Below, one piece after another: positions 6,995 through 9,489 of a stretch of DNA of 9,489 bases. Below the pieces are notes generated by a model. The model made no database searches. It worked only from the letters and a program-made list of their open reading frames with translations, and was not told the origin of the DNA. The first letter of the stretch is position 1. Every line of letters begins with the position of its first letter. This stretch comes from Porticoccaceae bacterium (lineage in GTDB: Bacteria > Pseudomonadota > Gammaproteobacteria > Pseudomonadales > Porticoccaceae): contig PCDB01000014.1 of NCBI GenBank assembly GCA_002591625.1, positions 1 through 9,489 of the forward strand. Reading direction: 5' to 3'. A program made the translations under genes and the position numbers.

Positions 6995-7387
6995 ATGCAC
7001 TACATATTTTTGATGCTTATACTGGTAATCCCATCAGTTGATGCGCAAATTGTCAAATTGGACTGCAAAACCAAAAAAACGTTTGATGGCGAAGATTATG
7101 GTGTGAAAGGTGATCCGAAGACCGACACACGGCAGGCCTTTGAAGTAAATATAGACATGCGATATGTGAAAGGTGACATGCAGGAGAGAGACTATCGTAA
7201 TCTTGTTCTGGGTCCAACAATCATAGTGATGGAGCATACAGAAGGCCCAGGTAGCGATGGAAAAACAAGAACCAATACTACAGAAATTAACCGGGAAACA
7301 TTGGCCGTCAGAACTGCTTTGGCTCTAGATAATAGGCCTTTCAAAGAATGGAGAGGGTCCTGTCGATTGCTATCTAAACGAAGCTGA
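6995..7387 (+). CDS. small secreted protein of unknown function
   Basis: I do not recognise a family. The 130-residue product begins with a signal peptide: a hydrophobic core (about residues 4-13, IFLMLILVIP) and a likely signal peptidase I site after VDA (residue 17). The mature part of about 113 residues is hydrophilic and charged, with strand-like stretches (FEVNIDMRYV, NLVLGPTIIVME, TTEINRETLAVRTAL), suggesting a small beta-rich periplasmic protein. Its only two cysteines, C24 and C123, lie near the two ends and could form one disulfide closing the domain. The start at 6995 is fixed by AAGGAG six bases upstream and by the signal peptide; the frame opens earlier (6950), but that start would put 15 polar residues ahead of the signal. 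Translation may be controlled by the hairpin over the SD. It lies upstream of the SWIM gene on the same strand, 89 bases apart. Confidence 0.72.
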   Translation: MHYIFLMLILVIPSVDAQIVKLDCKTKKTFDGEDYGVKGDPKTDTRQAFEVNIDMRYVKGDMQERDYRNLVLGPTIIVMEHTEGPGSDGKTRTNTTEINRETLAVRTALALDNRPFKEWRGSCRLLSKRS

Positions 7388-7476
7388 TTCTTCATGCTCA
7401 TTCTCACGATTTTTGAGAGGGATGATCAGTTCTGATTGGGAAAGCGCATAGTTCAAGCTTATCTTGGAAACAAGTA

Positions 7477-7845
7477 ATGGGTAATGAGATCAAAGAAAAG
7501 ACGTTTCGGGTTAAAGGAACATCCCTTCAACCATACACCTGCAAGTTTGTTCGCGATGGTAATTCTTTGCGGATAAGGTGTGACTGCCCAGTGGGAATGT
7601 ATGGGGAACCCTGCGAGCATTGGATGTCTATTTTCACTGGCGAAGAACAAGAATACCTCGATCTGACAGATGAAGATATTATAGAACTTCAAAGTTGGCT
7701 TGACGAAAGCGATCTCGATGAGGCGCTCCAGAATCTGCTTTATTTTGAGGGTCATGAAAGAAACATGCTGGACAACCTTGCTCGACAGAAAAAAGCATTG
7801 CGCGGCCGGGTCATGGATATTCTGTTGTCTGATCCTCAACCTTAG
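7477..7845 (+). CDS. small stand-alone SWIM-type zinc-finger protein
   Basis: A 122-residue cytoplasmic protein with a SWIM-like zinc motif: C35-x-C37-x8-C46-x-H48 (CDCPVGMYGEPCEHW). The preceding residues, YTCKFVRDGNSLRIRCDCP, form the beta hairpin usually seen before the CxC pair. SWIM domains are known in SWI2/SNF2 helicases, MuDR transposases and MEK kinases, where they bind DNA or protein; here there is no helicase or nuclease domain. The remaining C-terminal part (about 55-122) is acidic at first (GEEQEYLDLTDEDIIEL) and then helical, and could be a protein-contact region. ATG 7477 is chosen, with a weak GGAAA upstream. The motif spacing fits the SWIM rule, but the cellular role is unknown. 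Confidence 0.75.
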   Translation: MGNEIKEKTFRVKGTSLQPYTCKFVRDGNSLRIRCDCPVGMYGEPCEHWMSIFTGEEQEYLDLTDEDIIELQSWLDESDLDEALQNLLYFEGHERNMLDNLARQKKALRGRVMDILLSDPQP

Positions 7846-7855
7846 GGTGGCCCTA
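7843..7855. terminator. short hairpin after the SWIM gene, weak terminator candidate
   Basis: TAGGG and CCCTA form a 5-bp stem around TGG, starting at the stop codon of the SWIM gene. No T-run follows on either strand, so any terminator role between these converging genes would be weak. Confidence 0.2.
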
Positions 7856-7917
7856 GTAAATCTATATTCTCTTATGATAATTTTTGGTGGCACAATTTGA
7901 TCTTGCCTCCGAGAAGA

Positions 7918-8681
7918 CTATATAACTAGACCACCATCCACAACTATACACTCCCCGTTGGTGTAGCTAGAAGCTGCTGAGGCAAGGTACAAAGCGGTGC
8001 CAGCCATCTCCTCTGGTTTGGCGTGTCGTCCCATAGAAATTCTTTTGATTGCGCCCTCATATATTTGTTGATTGGTGAAGAGTGCTTCAGCGAATTTTGT
8101 TTTGGTCAGCCCAGGAAGCAGTGCATTAACGCGAATGTTATAGATAGCACACTCTTTCGCGAAGGCTTTCGTCATATTAACTATGGCTGCCTTGGTAATG
8201 GAGTAGATTGCCTGTGCTGGGCCCGGCATTAGTGCTGCGGCAGATGCTGTATTGGTGATTGACCCTCCTTGATTATCTCTCATGAGCTTCCCTGCTTCCA
8301 CTGACATAAAGAAGTAACCCTTATATTTACATCAACGGTTTTAGTGAAAGCCCTCAGGTCGGTATCGAGAACATGTCCGAAGTAAGGGTTGGCAGCGGCG
8401 TTGTTAACCAGTATGTCAAGCTTGCCGTGCCTATTTTGAATTTGCTCAAAGGCACTCAATATATCCTCCATCCTGCCAACATTACAGATGAGCGTTTCTG
8501 ATGATCCACCGGATTGTTTGATGCTCTTTGCGATGGACTCACAATCTTCGATTTTTCGGCTTGATACGATTACGTGAGCCCCCTGTTCGGCGAAAATTCT
8601 CGCTCTGCCCTCACCTATGCCTCGGCTAGCTCCTGAAACAAGAGCAATTTTTCCTGAAAGGTCAAAAAGATTGGTAGCCAT
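7918..8681 (-). pseudogene. SDR-family oxidoreductase, frameshifted in the middle
   Basis: A short-chain dehydrogenase/reductase (NAD(P)(H)-dependent) that would be 254 residues if intact, the normal size. The 5' part (8681 down to 8280) carries the cofactor motif GASRGIG (17-23), NNAA (93-96) and the tetrad Asn in VDVNIR (N119). The 3' part, in another frame (ORF-open from 8307 down to 7918), carries the catalytic S147, YSITK (Y160, K164), the LPGLTKTKF loop and the C-terminal VDGGLVI. The frames break just after VDVNIR, at the CCC run 8318-8320. Adding one C there restores NIRGYFFMSVEAGKLM, exactly what related SDRs have. So one base was lost, either as a real mutation or as a sequencing or assembly error in a homopolymer. 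All catalytic residues survive, suggesting a recent event. The start ATG 8681 has GAGAG about nine bases upstream. Substrate unknown; the gene is divergent from the haloalkane dehalogenase. Confidence 0.88.
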
Positions 8682-8796
8682 AGTTTGATTCTCTCATGTT
8701 GGTTTTTTGCTTATTTTGTAAGGGTCAACGCCTTGTGAATTATTAAATATGGCGCAGAAATAAAGACTATTTAAAAACATTTTAGAACAGAGTATC

Positions 8797-8805
8797 TGAT
8801 ATAAT
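8797..8805 (+). promoter_or_regulatory. extended -10 promoter of the haloalkane dehalogenase gene
   Basis: TATAAT (8800-8805) is a perfect -10 consensus preceded by TGA, giving the extended TGnTATAAT form. No recognisable -35 lies 17 bases upstream (ACATTT at 8777-8782), which extended -10 promoters can tolerate. Transcription would start near 8812 and leave a leader of about 65 bases. Confidence 0.55.
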
Positions 8806-8827
8806 TCTGGCCTGTTAATTTGTTTTC

Positions 8828-8857
8828 GGTTGCTAATTTTTGTCGATGACTGCAACC
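8828..8857 (+). repeat. inverted repeat in the leader of the dehalogenase gene
   Basis: GGTTGC (8828-8833) and GCAACC (8852-8857) are perfect complements with an 18-base loop, ending 19 bases before ATG 8877. In the leader RNA this could form a stem close to the SD (AAGAGA, 8868-8873). The arms are short and the loop long, so it may be chance. Confidence 0.25.
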
Positions 8858-8876
8858 ATGTTTTAAAAAGAGAATC

Positions 8877-9489
8877 ATGAGCAAGAAACCGTCCAATGGA
8901 GGGAGAAGATTATTGGTTGGCGCGAAGAAATTTGAACGAGTCGGCTCTAAGAAGATAGCCTATGTGGATAAAGGGGAAGGTCAACCCATCGTCCTGCTCC
9001 ATGGAAATCCGACTTCATCCTATTTGTGGCGTAATGTCATCCCAGAACTGAGCGGTCTGGGTCGGGTTATTGCGCCCGACCTAATTGGGCATGGTGACTC
9101 CGATAAGTTGTCAGTCGAAGAGGGACCCCAACGTTATACATTCGAGGTAGTCTATCGATACCTTGCTGATTTTCTTGAAGCAATCGGAGTTCATGAGTCA
9201 GTCACTCTAGTTGTTCATGACTGGGGCAGCGCGTTAGGTTTTCATTGGGCGCAGCAAAACCCGACTGCAATAAAGGCGATTGCATACATGGAGGGAATAG
9301 TGTGCCCTCTCGATTCGTGGGCTGACTGGCCCGCTGAGGCAGTGGGTATATTCAAGGGTTTCAGGAGTGATAAAGGTGAAGATCTAGTGCTTGAGCGGAA
9401 CCTCTTTGTCGAAGGTGTTTTGCCAAGTTCGATAATGCGTTCCCTTAATGAAGACGAAATGGATAACTACCGTAGACCCTTTTTAGAAC
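8877..9489 (+). CDS. dhaA: haloalkane dehalogenase (DhaA/LinB type), truncated by the window end
   Basis: An alpha/beta-hydrolase that cleaves the carbon-halogen bond of haloalkanes by hydrolysis, yielding an alcohol, halide and a proton. The 204 codons present cover two thirds of a protein of about 300 residues. Visible residues match the DhaA/LinB subfamily (HLD-II): the oxyanion/halide-binding HGNPTSSYLWRN (N44), the nucleophile elbow VVHDWGSALGFHWA (D115, with W116 as second halide ligand), and the acid E139 in AYMEGI. The cap region continues with FKGFRSDKGEDLVLERNLFVEGVLPSSIMRSL, very close in style to LinB. The catalytic His lies beyond the window. The Asn44/Trp116 pair and Glu139 separate it from epoxide hydrolases and other hydrolases with the same fold. 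ATG 8877 has AAGAGA upstream and an extended -10 promoter. No signal peptide is seen, so it acts in the cytoplasm. The 3' end is not seen. Confidence 0.9.
   Translation, partial: MSKKPSNGGRRLLVGAKKFERVGSKKIAYVDKGEGQPIVLLHGNPTSSYLWRNVIPELSGLGRVIAPDLIGHGDSDKLSVEEGPQRYTFEVVYRYLADFLEAIGVHESVTLVVHDWGSALGFHWAQQNPTAIKAIAYMEGIVCPLDSWADWPAEAVGIFKGFRSDKGEDLVLERNLFVEGVLPSSIMRSLNEDEMDNYRRPFLE

Noticed and set aside
7400..7430. TCTCA/TGAGA hairpin between the secreted-protein and SWIM genes
   Set aside because: Five pairs with a seven-base loop and no T-run; too weak to call a terminator.

Overview
The window looks like a piece of a bacterial chromosome, most likely from a free-living, probably marine gammaproteobacterium or a near relative. 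This is inferred from protein style and not measured by any search: a genomically encoded CCA on the tRNA, Shine-Dalgarno (SD) starts, a lipoprotein-type PQQ/cytochrome c dehydrogenase, a DhaA/LinB-type haloalkane dehalogenase and a Pseudomonadota-style SDR, all at middling G+C. There is no transposase, integrase, phage gene or CRISPR array.

Layout. 63-1328 (-) encodes a 12-helix MFS transporter with no ATG start. 1404-1432 is a strong sigma70 promoter feeding tRNA-Ala(GGC) at 1448-1523, and a SAM-dependent methyltransferase gene (1565-2338, +) follows 41 bases later with no terminator between. 2510-3508 (-) is a cysteine-synthase-family PLP enzyme, divergent from a quinohemoprotein alcohol dehydrogenase (3763-5877, +), which is followed by a DUF1643 gene (5927-6418, +). 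That gene overlaps tail-to-tail with an ABM-domain gene (6411-6755, -). A 239-base region then holds a nested inverted repeat, a terminator-like hairpin and an SD-masking hairpin ahead of a small secreted protein of unknown function (6995-7387, +). A small stand-alone SWIM zinc-finger protein (7477-7845, +) follows. An SDR gene broken by a one-base deletion (7918-8681, -) is divergent from a haloalkane dehalogenase (8877 to the window edge, +), which is cut off after about 204 codons.

How the genes may work together. A haloalkane dehalogenase makes a primary alcohol and halide; a periplasmic PQQ-cytochrome c dehydrogenase oxidises alcohols; an SDR could act on alcohol or carbonyl products. 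The set is compatible with oxidation of halogenated or plain alcohols, but the genes are not one operon and the SDR reads as frameshifted, so the link is a hypothesis. The rest (MFS, methyltransferase, CysK-like, DUF1643, ABM, SWIM) looks like unconnected chromosomal accessory or housekeeping content.

No clearly new multi-gene system is visible. The most useful leads are the clean SDR frameshift, the atypical active-site residues of the PQQ enzyme, the tRNA-led mRNA, and the regulatory hairpins around 6785-6990.
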